This document shows, piece by piece, positions 11,775 to 23,439 of a stretch of 64,000 nucleotides of DNA (position 1 is its first letter; each line of letters opens with the position of its first letter). Below the pieces are notes generated by a model, which worked only from the letters and a program-made list of their open reading frames with translations, did not search any database and was not told where the DNA came from. The stretch is taken from the NCBI GenBank assembly GCA_030323885.1, contig CM059194.1, forward strand, positions 11,952,963 to 12,016,962. Reading direction: 5' to 3'. A program made the translations under genes and the position numbers. The stretch comes from Branchipolynoe longqiensis (lineage: Eukaryota; Annelida; Polychaeta; Phyllodocida; Polynoidae).

Positions 11775-11888
11775 TTGTTTCACAATTGGCCCCTGTATGT
11801 GTCGCTGGACAATTGCAGTGATAATTGTTAACCCGATCATCGCATACTGCTCTATGTTGACAAGGGGCAGAGGCACACTCATTGATAT
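11775..11888 (-). CDS. EGF-like exon, calcium-binding type
   Basis: A 114-bp phase 1-1 exon: TTTAG acceptor (AG at 11889-11890) and GTGAGC donor (complement of 11769-11774). The 38 residues start with DINEC, the calcium-binding signature, and contain six cysteines (NEC, APC, AVC, YHC, NC, ANC). An Asn-Tyr (VNNYHC) sits where calcium EGFs carry the hydroxylation and aromatic positions. The usual glycine-aromatic turn before C6 is replaced by THTG, a mild departure from the consensus. Calcium EGF modules stiffen extracellular rods and often mediate protein binding. Confidence 0.92.
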
Positions 11889-13122
11889 CTAAAGAAAGAG
11901 CACAAACCACATTTCATCTCAGTTCAAGTTAAATTGACAAGTATTAAATACAAGTTCTTCAACCTTCCAATGGTGGATCTATGAATTTCAAAACAGCAGT
12001 GGCTTAATTGGTCGGGCTGACCCAGAATTATCCAACCCACACAAATTTCAAGATGCTAGAAGATATTTTCAGAGTCAAAGCCTTAACTGTTAGATGTGTG
12101 ATTTGGGACACTTGTTACTCAATTATAGGGTTAATTTTGAATTACTACTGTTCTAGTTCACAATTTTGCTCCCAAATATTCTCTCTTAGATGAAATGCAA
12201 CTTCAGCAGAATCTCACCCTCTGACAGCTGTTTACAACCCAGCAATACTGATTTTACGCCCTGTCATGAATATGGGTATCGCCGGGTTGTGGCCACTGGC
12301 TGACTGTCATCTGTGTGTACATGGCCAGAAGTGGGAAGTGTTTGCCTCTCAGGCGGGGGGATGAGGGGGGGGGGGTAATACATTTCAGCGCCGAGGCACT
12401 GGTCTTTCGGCCATATCAATTTACATTCATTCACGTTTATAATAGTAAATAGAGTCTAAAATCAACAAGCGTTTGATACACAGACACACACAAAAAAAAG
12501 GAATAGTGCTGTTATCCAACAGCATTAAGAGATAACAGGGTGTACATTTGATATGACCAGTGTCATGGTTAGGGTAACTTTGTACTAACATACATGGTGA
12601 ATATGAAGCTATTCTGCTAGTATAACTTGATGCAGATTAAATCCTATACTTCGGCGCAGATTTGATCAAAAAGAAAGTTCTTCAAAGACTCTTCAAATTG
12701 CCTGAATCTATAAGCCCATTCTTCCTGATAAGCATCGTTGATACTAATGGCAGAGTTATTGCCATACATTGCCTACTGGAGGTGAATACCTTATCTAGTA
12801 CATTACATCAGTTTTCTTGATTGATGTAGTGCGTTGGATAATGATTTGTGACTTTTTGAGTAGGCTACCACCAGCTTTGTAATTTAGGAATACTACCAAA
12901 TTTTGGGTGAAACTAACATCTCAGCAATCTCCCAAGATGCTTTCAGAATGAGTGGGAACAACATCTTCATCAAAGGTCAACCCCATGAACTTTCATTTAA
13001 AAAACTCTGTTCATCCTCCAACTGTTGTAAAATCACAGAAAGAGAATTGATTTACTCGTATTATTTCGTAAAATAAAAAAAGGAAAGGACCCACAATCAT
13101 GACTATGAGCAATAGGGCCTAC
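11889..13122. other. intronic stretch
   Basis: Intron between EGF exons. It holds a short G-run near 12355-12374 and otherwise no supported feature. No exon-like cysteine spacing was seen on either strand. Confidence 0.45.
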
Positions 13123-13325
13123 ACAACCCATAGCCTGCGTAGAGGGGGAGCCACCTTCTTGAGGTAATGCGGGGCCTCGATCCTTGAGATAAAAGAGAGG
13201 GGAGACTGGAAGTCGGATCCTGGTTTAGAATATTTGACAGCGCCTATATATGGGACAGCGGTTAGCAGCGGGCATGCGCATGGCTGCTATCCTAGCGAAC
13301 GATCGAAGATAATCCTGTGTCTGGG
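13123..13325 (+). pseudogene. tyrosine recombinase C-terminus, PAT-like element (copy 1)
   Basis: Translation gives the HSLRRGGAT box with the catalytic histidine and arginine, then ASILEIKERGDWKSD, the usual stretch before the nucleophile. A TAA replaces a glutamine codon soon after the box, and the part with the tyrosine is degraded. Only this tail is present, upstream sequence being unrelated, so the duplication starts inside the recombinase gene. The same tail in copy 2 (33375-33563) continues from a longer YR reading region. Confidence 0.75.
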
Positions 13326-13346
13326 TGGGTTTGGGCCTTCATGGGG

Positions 13347-14016
13347 CTGTCACACTACGACGTAACGACGTCAACGTAGGGAGAACGTGAAGAACGTTGA
13401 ACTTCTTGGCGTAATATGCAAATTTGGGCAGAAGTTGAACGTGGATGCAGCGTAGTGGACGAGAGAGTAACGTCGGTAAAGCGTAGTGATACCGTCGTTC
13501 GACGAGAGAGGTGAACGTAATGACGCTGACGGAACGTTATGAACGTTATTCCATCGTCAGAAGAACGCTACGTGACGTTAGCTACATCATGAGACGTTGA
13601 ACGTACGTTGAATGCACGTTCTCCTGACGTTCTCCTGACGTTCTCCTGACCTTGTCCTGACGTTCCCATTACGCCCCGTGGGCATTTGCACTTGGTTTAA
13701 TGGGGGTCAATGTAGTGGAACGTAGTTGAACGTAGTGAGGAGCATTGGAATAACGTCCGTTTAACGTTATTGACGTTCGCTGAACGTGAACAGAACGTAC
13801 GGCGAACGTAAACCCTTACGTTCGACCTACCTCGAAACTTTTGAACATGTCCAAAACCTTGACGTACCTCGACGTAACACGACGTAATGTGACGTAACTC
13901 GACGTCACTCTAACGTCATTATGACGTCATCATAACGTAATCCAACGTACATCAACGTAACGACGAAATATCACCACATTAGGCTCACGTTGGCTCATTA
14001 CGTCGTAGTGTGACAG
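13347..14016. mobile_element. ACGT-rich TIR element present only in copy 1
   Basis: CTGTCACACTACGACGTAA at the left is matched by its complement at the right (19-bp TIR). The interior is crowded with AACGT/ACGTT words and has no ORF. The equivalent place in copy 2 (about 33588) is an empty site, so the insertion is directly demonstrated. The exact ends and target duplication are uncertain because about 684 bases, 13339-14022, are extra relative to copy 2. Confidence 0.8.
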
Positions 14017-14022
14017 GGGTAT

Positions 14023-14488
14023 TAGAGGTACCAGCCAGAGTTTATCTCGTCCAACTACATGTGTGTTTATTGTCTATCCGGAAGATATAAATAATCTGGG
14101 GTATAACTAGTTATGCTAATATTATTTAGGCTGTAGGGGGCCCTATTGTGACGCGACCGGCTGGGGGCTGGACGCTGTACGCCTGTACTCCCCCAATCAG
14201 GATGAAGAGTTGCGGGGAGCCGTTTTGCAGTCGGCGAGCTATCCTCCAATCAGGACGAAGATATGCGGGGGAAGTGAGTTCGGGTGGCGCGACACGCATT
14301 CGGTATCCAGTCAGCCGGAATTTTGACTGTTTGATTGATTGCTTGTTACTTGATGTTGAACTGTTTGATTGTTGTATTTTGATGTTTGAACTATCTGATT
14401 AAACGGAGGGGCCTTTAGAGGTACCAGCCAGAGTTTATCTCGTCCAACTACATGTGTGTTTATTGTCTATCCGGAAGATATAAATAAT
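14023..14488 (+). repeat. B1-A2-B2 split repeats of PAT-like element, copy 1
   Basis: A 73-bp unit starting TAGAGGTACCAGCCAGAG occurs at 14023-14095 and 14416-14488. Between them, 14096-14415 is a 320-bp segment. This placement directly after the recombinase tail is the B1-A2-B2 end expected of PAT/Ngaro-type retroelements, where A also occurs at the missing 5' end. Function: the repeats regenerate a circular intermediate for recombinase-mediated integration. Confidence 0.65.
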
Positions 14489-14639
14489 CATCTTAATATC
14501 CAATATGAGGTGCATGCACCTCTGTGATATTAAACTGATTTTTTTTAATTGGGGTTTACTGCTCCAGTGCCATCTGTGGTAACTGCTTTGTGACACAGGA
14601 GACATATATCTTCTCCATGTGGTATCCATAGATTCATAT

Positions 14640-15045
14640 TTGGGGCCCACAATAACCCATATGGACCCTATATGGGCTTTGTGTTATCTGACAGTGGGCC
14701 GTTGGGCCACCTTTGGGCCAATGGTGGCCTATGCTGGTATGGGTGGCTTGCCACCGTTGTTGGCCCGACAGCGGGTCAGTTGACAAAACAAAGTTGGCCC
14801 AATGGCGTCTTGCCACCGTTGGCCCGACGGCTGCTTATCACCGTTGGCCCAAGCGCGGCTTATCACCATTGGCCCGGCAGTGTGGCCACTGTTGGGCCAC
14901 CGTTAGGCCACCATTGGCCCAATGGTGGCATATGCTGGTATGGGTGGCTTGCCACCATTGGCCCAACAGTGGGTAAACAAAACAAGGTCGGCCCGACGGC
15001 GGTTTGCCAGCTTTGGCCCGACGGTTCTGTGCTATCTGGGTAATA
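14640..15045. repeat. GGCCC-rich inverted/tandem array, copy 1
   Basis: Repeated TTGGCCCGACGG / GCCACCGTTGGCCC words in both orientations make an imperfect tandem and inverted array. It lies in the intron before the EGF exon at 15408. The central units differ from the array in copy 2 (34217-34622) in a patchy way. It could be a foldback transposon with internal repeats. Confidence 0.6.
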
Positions 15046-15407
15046 GCACAAACAAACACCACATTAGTGTATATCAGATAATTCATTTTGTTACTTTTAA
15101 CTTCTAGGATTCTAATTGTTCTAGTCTAGAAGAATGTAATAACAAATAGTACTAACTCCTTCGTGGCAATGCATATATTTAGAAAACTACTACAACATTT
15201 CAGTAATATAAGTTATTTATTAAAAGTGTGATCCATACTTTACTGGGATTATATGTTTCATTAATTGCCAAATAACTTAACAAATTGCTTCTGTGGAATA
15301 TACACTGTGAATAGAATTATTCATGTAGATAGAAATTCACTTTTATTTCAATTTCCATATATATATTTATGCAAAGAGTGAAATGAATGAACACATTGAG
15401 TACTCAC

Positions 15408-15521
15408 TTGTTTCACACTTGTGTCCGGTGTACCCAGGGCTACAGGTACAGCTGTAGCTATTCACATGGTCATTGCATGTACCACCATTTTGACAAGGGG
15501 TACTAGAGCACTCATTTATTT
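15408..15521 (-). CDS. EGF-like exon (duplicate of 34985-35098)
   Basis: A 114-bp phase 1-1 exon: CTTTAG acceptor (AG at 15522-15523), GTGAGT donor (complement of 15402-15407). It encodes 38 residues beginning EINEC, with six cysteines (NEC, TPC, GTC, YSC, TC, HKC), an NGG motif between C2 and C3, and [10 protein letters not shown] at the end. Glutamate replaces the first aspartate of the calcium signature, which may weaken calcium binding. It appears identical in protein to its duplicate in copy 2. Confidence 0.93.
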
Positions 15522-16633
15522 CTAAAGGATGACAATTCAAGATCATTAGGTATACTGTCGTGACAGGCCAGGCTACATAAAGAAAGCGAACTGACACAAC
15601 AATCCAATAAAACATTTCTTTTCAATAAAAATAGAACTGTTGCTAATGTGGACAAGGAGAGATGTCTATGCACAACTAAACAACTATTACAATGATCCAG
15701 CAAAGCAACAGTTGGCATATCCCATTTATTGAAGATTTTATTTTAAACCAAAGAAAACCCAGAAAAATTAAGAGAACAATAGAGCACAGGGGTCACACAT
15801 ATATAAACCTTAAATATGATGACCTTGGAGCCACCCTGAGAGAATACCCTAGGTTTGGCTTTGTGTCCATTCCATGCCCTTCGCACCCTAGCCATTCTTT
15901 CCACCTAATCTCAAAAGCATCAGGATCCCTCCCCACTAGTTACCTTACTGATGAATCAAAAAGCAGCGTACAACAACAATTAGTCAAAGGAAATCAATAA
16001 ATGAAGAAAAAGAAGATACAGACAGTTAACAAATTAATGATCCACTCTAGCCCCAGTACTTCCTTCTGCTTGGAAAATTGTTTATTCAGTAATATTTAAA
16101 ATCTACAAACTCCAAAGATTACATACCTTAACAGTTGAAATACATCTAGCAGGATAAATTTCATTTACATGAACAACTAAACAACGTCTAACACTCCCCA
16201 CCTGATTACAAAGTCTATACAGCCTATGAACTCCAACATGACTTACTCTAACAGTTGAAAGGCAACTAGTACTAGTAGTAGGATCCAAAGTTACATTATC
16301 TGCTTACCACCAATAATACTAATACATATCATGATTAACTAATATTCATAAAGCACAAAGTCTACACAGCCTATAAACCCACTAATATGATTTATGTCTT
16401 TGACTAAGTTAAAATACATTGTATCTATTGATAGTTTTGGGGATGTTGTTGAATTAGTGAATTGTGAGTCATTAGTTGCGCTAGAGACTCCTACATGGCA
16501 TCTTTGCAATGTCGATTGTCATTGCCTGTGTTAGCCTATCTATATCTCAATTTTCTGACACATCATAATTACAATTGACAATCAAGGGGACTATCAACAA
16601 ATTTGAAAGTGTGTGTGAAGAATGAATAGCAAC
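15522..16633. other. intronic stretch, copy 1
   Basis: Intron between the two EGF exons of the duplicated block. It contains a piece (about 16430-16495, TTTTGGGGATGTTGTTGAAT) that also occurs in the repeat block at 29837-30961. No other feature was recognised. Confidence 0.45.
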
Positions 16634-16747
16634 CTGTGTCACAGCGATCTCCAACATAACCAGGTTCACAGTTACAACTGTATGCATCAACATCGTCGGT
16701 ACAGCTGGCATCATTCTCGCATGGGTTTGACCCACACTCATCTATAT
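16634..16747 (-). CDS. EGF-like exon, calcium-binding type (duplicate of 36211-36324)
   Basis: A 114-bp phase 1-1 exon: TTTAG acceptor (AG at 16748-16749). The residues start DIDECGSNPC, a full calcium-EGF signature, and continue with six cysteines to GDRCDT. The donor is GTTGCT, a weak match to consensus, so splicing here may be inefficient or regulated; the same donor is found in copy 2, so it predates the duplication. If skipped, reading frame is kept because the exon is symmetric. Confidence 0.9.
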
Positions 16748-17080
16748 CTAAAGGAAGAAAATATAAGTTCATTGAGCAGTTTGTCACATACTTAACATCA
16801 TGCTTTAAGTGTTGCAAGCAAATATAAGTTCATTAAAGTTACATTCTCTGATGAAACATCTTTTTGTTAAAACCAAAACACTTACCTACATTTGATTATA
16901 TGCCCACCTTAGATATTGGTGCATTAAATTATACTTTGAGATAGTATATACAGAATAATCAGTGAATTCTTTAGCCCATCCCTTTGGACACCTACGTTGA
17001 GAAAATCCATTAGGCACGAATGCCATTAACCAATTAGGTCAATATTGTGACCTCATTAGCAGTGCCCTCATTCTAAGTAC

Positions 17081-17415
17081 TGTAGTAGTCTGAACATGAG
17101 CTCTACTATCACGTGGTAGCAGCGGAGACTACGACGCCATCAGCGCAGTACCACTACACTGCGCTAGGTGGCGGCACGGGTCACCACCGGTCAGACCCCA
17201 ACTGGGCTGACCTCTACTGCGTGTGGTTGACCCACCCCCCCACACACACCTATTGAGTCGATGTGGGACCTGGCGAGTCAGGGGGCGGGTCAGACAACTA
17301 CTGACGCCGCGGAGAGCAGATGGTTCAATAAACCCAAGGTGAAGCGTACACTGAATTGAATCTTGGTGTTCTTCCGTGTGAAAGAGTGAGAGTCAGAGGG
17401 CCGTGGGCCATTACA
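17081..17415 (+). mobile_element. 335-bp solo LTR (TSD GTAC), only in copy 1
   Basis: It starts TGTAGTAGTCTGAAC and ends GGGCCATTACA, with an AATAAA near 17328. GTAC is found on both sides (17077-17080, 17416-17419); copy 2 has a single GTAC at 36654-36657, the empty site. This is a different family from the 0.8-0.97-kb solo LTRs. Confidence 0.92.
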
Positions 17416-17639
17416 GTACCATGTGAGCTTAGTCAGGTTCCAGGAGGTCTAGTGGGAACTTTGATGGCACCATGGCATAGTTCGCTAGCGTTGTTGCCAA
17501 AAAATCTCACCACAATGGCAGTCTCAAAGTCTAAGCGCAGAGAGGTTGAATTGAATATTCTATTATCCTTTATAATCGCACTAGTGTGATGGTTTTGAGC
17601 TTCCTGCCTCTAGGGTTAATGTAAGCCCATGTGCTGTAA

Positions 17640-18259
17640 CGCATAATTTATATTTGTATAAACCGACAGAAGTAGGAGGTAGGAGCAATGGTAACTGCAG
17701 TAAACCCCAGGAGAGAAATCTGTTATAAACAAGCTAATAACTAGATACAAGTGTCCAAATAAATTTAGCCATAAACAGAGCGTTGACAATGTTGTCGAAT
17801 ATAGGGAACAGGGCGATTTTTCTCTCTATGGTAGATTTAAAAAGACGCATACAGGGCCGATAGACATCATCATCCATCTGCACAGGCCTGATATGGGACT
17901 AAAATCCATGACCAACCGGAGTAGGGGCCCATGCACATGCTAGCGTAAATAGATGGTGCCATGGGGGACTCTCTTCGAGCCTATTCGGGTTTTCAAAAAT
18001 ATCTGAACCTTTATTGTAAGATAGTGCCATGAGAGAAGGGATAGATAAAAAGTAGTGAATCTACTCTAGATTGATTTTTCTGGATAGTGATATCTTCGTG
18101 AATATAAAACACACTGTGGTATTCCCAACAAAATACCAGCTAATTGTCATGTTTTGACAGACTTTGGGTTTTGTACGTTATCTTTAAGAAATTGAAATCA
18201 ACAAACCGGCTACTGAAATAAACATTATCTGGGAATTATTAATTATGCAAAGCTGGAAT
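17640..18259 (+). pseudogene. PAT-like reverse transcriptase remnant, copy 1
   Basis: This is the counterpart of 36905-37428. Its coding content is scrambled by many one- to four-base insertions relative to copy 2, which I attribute to sequencing error. The GC-rich YR element interrupts it at 18260, and the RT reading region resumes at 23038. Confidence 0.7.
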
Positions 18260-20829
18260 GATACGCGACGAAGGAGGAAGAGCTGGCAGAGGTGGAATAA
18301 AAACACACTTTATATTTCAAGTGAGGAAGATCAAGAGCACATAACTAAGAGGTAAATCTATCCATGTCACAAAATAATCAATCAATCAAGGTAATATCAA
18401 TAAAAATCAAGGTAATGGTAAGAAGAATTCATGAGAAGAGTCCATGGGGAGGGAGAATTGTCAAAAGTCAGGAAGTGGGGAGGCGGCCCAAAGAGCCCTC
18501 CACCCTATGAGAGGAAAGGTGTGTAAGTAAGGTGGTTGGGGGGTGTGAGAAAAAAGTGGTGAGTGCCTGCAGGGGCGAGTGAGGTTGAGTGGCTGGGAGC
18601 AGCAGGGCGGCCCGGGTTATTAAGGGCCGGAGAAAGGGGGGGGGGGAATTATGTAAAAGTCAAACGGTCAGGAAGGGGGGAGGAGCCCCAAATGAGCCCT
18701 CCACCAAACGGGGGGAGCGCACATGGCAAGTCCTAAGGGCCTGGCCCCCCCCGCACAGGCTCTGCAGGGAGAATGCCTGTTGGGGCAGGAACCAGCGAGG
18801 GGCTCTGAGAAGCGCGTCGCTGAATGCGCTGTTAGTGTCCGAGGGTCCGCCTGTTTCATTAATGCCCTAAGGCATAATGACATGCGGGATCGGCGAGGCT
18901 AGCCGGAACCAGAGCACACGGAGGCGCCCCAGGAGGCAACGGGCAGAGAGGAGCGCCCGGACGAGGCTGGGCAACAAACAGGGCGACCACCCTCGAGGGC
19001 GGGCGGCAGGGTCTTGAGCTGGTCTTTGGAGCTCTGGAGGTGCATTCCGGAGGCCCCCTGGAGGCCAGGGGCGACATTCGGCGCAGGTGAGAAGAGTGTG
19101 GGGGCCGCCTCACACCTTGGGACGGGAGAGAGGAGGCTAGGACTGCTGAAGACATCCCGTAGTAACCCACAAAGAGGGAGGCGGCGGCTGCCGAGGGATG
19201 CTCCGCCTGCGGGGGGCAGCCCGCGGCTAGGTGGGCGAGCGACGCCGCGAGGTTGGAGGGGGCTGGCCGGGCGACGATGTCGCCGGAGGCCCGCTTCCCC
19301 TCCTCCGGCAAACGTCTCGCGCGAGACGAGGAGCCAAACCCGGAGGGGGTCCCGCCCCCGGCCACCTCAACCCAGGAGGCCTCTCACCCCAGGAGAGGAG
19401 GCGTTTCGGTCGGAGGCCGGTGGCGATGGGAGGGCCCGGGCGTAGAGGGCGGTGGTGGTAGGCCGGCGACATTGAAGGCGGATTGGAGCCAGAGGGCTCA
19501 CGGCCATGGCCCGAGGTCAAAGGTCTACATAGCCCTCCGGCCTTGGCATCGGGCTTAGGAGGAGGATGGTGAGACTCGAAGCAAACCCTCGCCGCGAAGC
19601 ATCCCTCGGCCGCCATGAGCTCAGATTCACGCGCAACGATGATGTCCCCAAGGGTGGGTCCCCGGCCACCAATGCCCTGACTCGAGGAGGCAGTGGGAGG
19701 CCATGTTGTCGGTATTTATGCCAAGGTTGGCCCCGACGCGAACGTTGTAACCGAGGGGAGGCGCGGAGGGCCAAACGAACGAGGTTGATCCGCCTCCAGC
19801 CTCGTAGGATTGCTTCGGGAAGGTGGGTGCGGAAGGCCGGCGGAGTAACCCTCAGGGCATAGCAGTTTGGGTTTGAGGAGTAGGCATCCCCCAACCCATT
19901 AGGTAGGCAGGAGTCCCGCACTCGATGACCGACCCTCTGGGTCACGGAGAACGTGGAGGGGCCATTGGAGGCCCCTCCATAGGAAGGCGAACCACCTGAG
20001 GTCCCGGAGGGCCCTCAGCCTCCGAGGGTGATGGAGCCGAAGAAAGCCCAGAAACACAGCTGCGCAGAGCCATGAAGAGGCAGGCCATGAAAACTTCCTC
20101 ATGGGCAAGGAACGCAGCAAGGCTCGCCGACATGGTTCAGGTCGGCTGAGGATGCTTTGGAGCTCCTGGCACCCGAGGGTGGGGCGAGCGATCCGGGCCT
20201 CACAGTCGGCCACGAGTTCATCGACTTTGTCGGGGGTGATGCGGGTGGTCATTGCCTCGCTGTCGACCGCGAAGGTGAGGTGCACGGCAGGAGGGTGGAA
20301 TTTTCCTGAGGTGACCTACAGGCCGAGGGCGCCGACAAGGGCGATGAAGGCGTCGAAGGCCTGGCGGGCCCTCAGGTATGTGAGCTCGCACCCGACAAAG
20401 TTGTCCACATACAAGAGGGCATGGAAGCCCTCGTGGCGAAGAACCCAGGCGACGGCGGAGGTGACCTGGACGCAGGTCACCCCCAAGGAGTGGCATCCAA
20501 AGGGGAGGGCGAAGTCGACGTAGGTCGCCCCGTCGAGGGTGATGCCGAAGAGGGGGCATAAGAGGGGGTCGGCACGGAGCTGGCGGTAGGCCCTGGATAT
20601 ATCCGCGGTCCAGGTTTACGCCCCCGTGCCCTCCCGGAGGAGGCGGCGGCCCACGTCGGCGACAGAGGGGAGCCTGTCGGCATGGGGGCCTGCCTAGATA
20701 CTCGCGGCGGGGGATGCCGGCATTGACGCTGCCCCCGGGAGGGTAGGACAGGTCGACGATGACCCGCCTCTTGCCAGGGTCGGACTTGGGGCGGGTCATC
20801 ATGGGGGAGACCTGGGCCCAGTGGGTGAA

Positions 20830-20861
<32 letters not shown>

Positions 20862-23037
20862 CGAGGAAGGGGCCTGCGAGAGCGCCGTGGGCAAGTCCCG
20901 GAGGTGGGCCTGGTGCTCCGGGGCCTCCCGGTGGTTGGTGTAGGTGGGGCGGGGAGGGGCGTTGGCGGGGTAGTTGGCTGGGAAGCCAAACTCCAGGAGG
21001 TCAATCAGGTCTTGGTCGTGATAGTCCTGGAGGCGGCTTCGCCAGGCGGGGATGTGGAGGCCTGACAGGAGGGGGATGCGGGCAGCAAAAAAATTAGGTA
21101 GTCCCGCAGTACGGAGGGCGTCGTAGGCCTGGGAGAAGGTTGGGTATCGGTCCCAGGTTGCGCCGGAGAGGTGTGGCCATATGGAAAGGAGGGTAGGGTG
21201 GTAGACTGGGGGTGGGCCGCAGGAGGGGGTGGCGGGGAGGGTGTCCTGGAAGTCAGGGTTAACCACGTCGGCAACGGGCTCTCCCAGGTCGCCGAGGTGG
21301 GGGGGTCGGGAGCGGGGGGGTCGGGGGGAGAGGCGGTGTTGTTGCCACCGGGGAGGCGGGGAGGCGGGAGTGGGGGAGGAGGTGCGTGGGGGTGGTAGAG
21401 GGGGTGGGCGAATTCGTCAGGAGTGGAGGGGCGGGTGCCCCGGGGGTTTGGTGATTGGGGGGGGCGGGGTGGGGGGGGCGGGGTCAGAGTCAAAGTCAGG
21501 GAGGTGGTGGATGTAAGCGGTGTCAGCGGGGGCGCCCCCGTGGGGGCGTCGGATGTGGGGGCGAGGGCGGTGGTGGCGGGGACGGCGGCTGCCATCGGTG
21601 AAGTCAGGACAGGGGGCGGTGGAGATGTGAGCGGTGTGGTCGGGGGCGTTATGTAATGGATCACCAGCTGTGGGGTGGGGCGGTCAGATGAGAGGAGGGC
21701 GGTTGGAGCCGGTTGGTTGGTGGGCGCTACGTCAGCCCTGGAGGTGGTCGGGTGAGCGGCCGCCGCCGTCGGGTGAGTGGCCGGCGGGACTCCCGGTGCT
21801 CGGTGGGCGATGACGGGGGTGATGGCTGTGCCAGGGCGAGGGTTGGCGTCAGGAGTGACGTCATCACAGCGGAGGCAGTTGTGGTGGCGGCTGGGGGTCC
21901 GGGGATGTGAGGGGGCCTCCCGGGGGGCCGCAGTGGGCCGGGGCCGGTGCTGGCCCCCCGCCAGGGATGGCAGGCGGTCGGGGGGAGGGCTCCCCTGGGG
22001 GCGCGCGGCCTGGGCCTCGGAGGTGTGTCGCCGCCGCTGGACTAAAAATCTGGCGAGGTGATCTCGGGGGCAGCAGATGTGCACTCCCGGGTCCGTTTGG
22101 TGAAGCAGACTGCCTCGCTGTGGACGGTCAGGATGCGTCGCAAGTTGGCGCAGTACGCGCATGCGTGGCACTTCCTGGAGCCCTGCTCTCAATGTGCCTC
22201 ACCAGTGGGGGCGAGGTCGCCTGAGGCGGGGTCGGGGATCCACGCAGGGCAGGGCAAGCCGTATGCGTCTCGGGTGTAAGGGGTGCAGGGCTCAGCCTGG
22301 GAGGAGCGCGGCTGGGCGGCGGCAGGGCGGGTGGAAGCTGTGGAGCGGGAGGCGGCAGCTCGGGAGGTACCGGGGGCAGTCGCGGGGGCGGTGATGACGT
22401 CCAGCTAGACGCGTTAATAGCTATGGGGTCGTGCCACCCATCTGGGAGCCTCCCGTCAGCGATCCATGCGAACACAGTTTCTGAGTATCTCCGGACGGTA
22501 GGCCAGGGATGGGTCACACAATCGTGCTGTACTGTCAGGTTATGGTGGAGGAGGCCTGGGATTGAGTCTGAGGGGAAGGCGGGATGCGACTCGAGCATCC
22601 GGAGGGTGAGGTTATACTCCTCCATGGTGGCCTCCCCTCTCTTGAGTGCCTTCCCCTCGGGCCCTCTCTCAATCAGGTCATGGGAGAAGATGTACCCTGA
22701 TGGGATACCTTTTCGTTGTCTTGTGTTTTGCGCCTCGGCCGACTCGAGGATCTCCCGAACTGCCTTGGCGGCAGAGGTGGGGCTGTGGTCCGGGGCGGCT
22801 CGGAGGGCGGCAGGGAGGCGGCCTGCTAGGTTGTGTAGGCGCCTTATCTGGTATACCGTCTGTAGAGGGGATGGACATCATGGTGGGGCGAGTGGCTGGG
22901 AGCAGCAGGGCGGCCGAGAAGGGGGGGCGGGATTATGTAAGACGTCAACGGTCGGATGGTAGGGAAGAGAGAGTGGGGGCGGAGAGGGGGGTACTCCTCC
23001 TTCGCCGCGAATCAAACGCAATGCAAGCATTACGACC
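18260..23037 (-). mobile_element. GC-rich YR retroelement (family D), copy 1
   Basis: About 4.8 kb inserted into the PAT-like RT remnant without target duplication. Domain order on the minus strand is gag-like, proline-rich linker, reverse transcriptase, RNase H, tyrosine recombinase. It shares its in-frame stops (TAA at 20616-20618, TAG at 20316-20318) with copy 2. The first 1.9 kb on the plus strand (to about 20140) is indel-rich and lacks about 250 bp of the recombinase/RNase H region. A homopolymer G run of about 30 bases occurs at 20829-20860. Confidence 0.85.
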
Positions 23038-23142
23038 GAAGTTACCGGAAGATAAGCTAACTAAATTAATATTACACTGCTGCGGAGGGTGTAGGAGTCC
23101 GGGGAGACCATGGTGTTAGAGGCCAGGGTTATAGGGGAATTC

Positions 23143-23439
23143 GGCACTTCAAATATCTCAAAAGTTAGCCATTTAAAATAAAAATTACTCAAACTAAAGT
23201 ATGGTAGATTATAACGATCAACCTAATATATTTATCTCAGAAAATTACAGAAACTCAAAACCATCGGGCTATGCACCATTCAAGACCGACAGCAGGTAGG
23301 CCTACAGTCTGATCGATCGTTTTGAGTTTCTGGCATTTTTTCTATATCAATATATTAGGTTAATCATTATAATCTACCTTACTTTAGTTTTAAGCTATGC
23401 TTATTTTAAATGGCAAACTTTTAAGATATTTGAGGTGCA
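23143..23439. mobile_element. foldback element FB, copy 1
   Basis: Two arms of about 130 bp are inverted around a short centre; the arms start GGCACTTCAAATATCTCAAA and end with ATATTTGAGGTGCAA. The same element is found at 25209-25508 and 42353-42650, with single arms or diverged pairs at 54853-56515 and beyond 63370. It is non-coding. Confidence 0.8.

Noticed and set aside
11612..11821. Plus-strand frame across the EGF exon at 11775
   Set aside because: It is antisense to a well-supported minus-strand EGF exon.
14672..15043. Reading frame with WLATVVGPTAG-type repeats in the GGCCC array
   Set aside because: A by-product of the repeat; open in several frames on both strands and in both copies.
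18589..22394. Many plus-strand open frames rich in G, R and W in the GC-rich element
   Set aside because: They are antisense shadows of the minus-strand gag, linker and RT in stop-poor GC-rich DNA.
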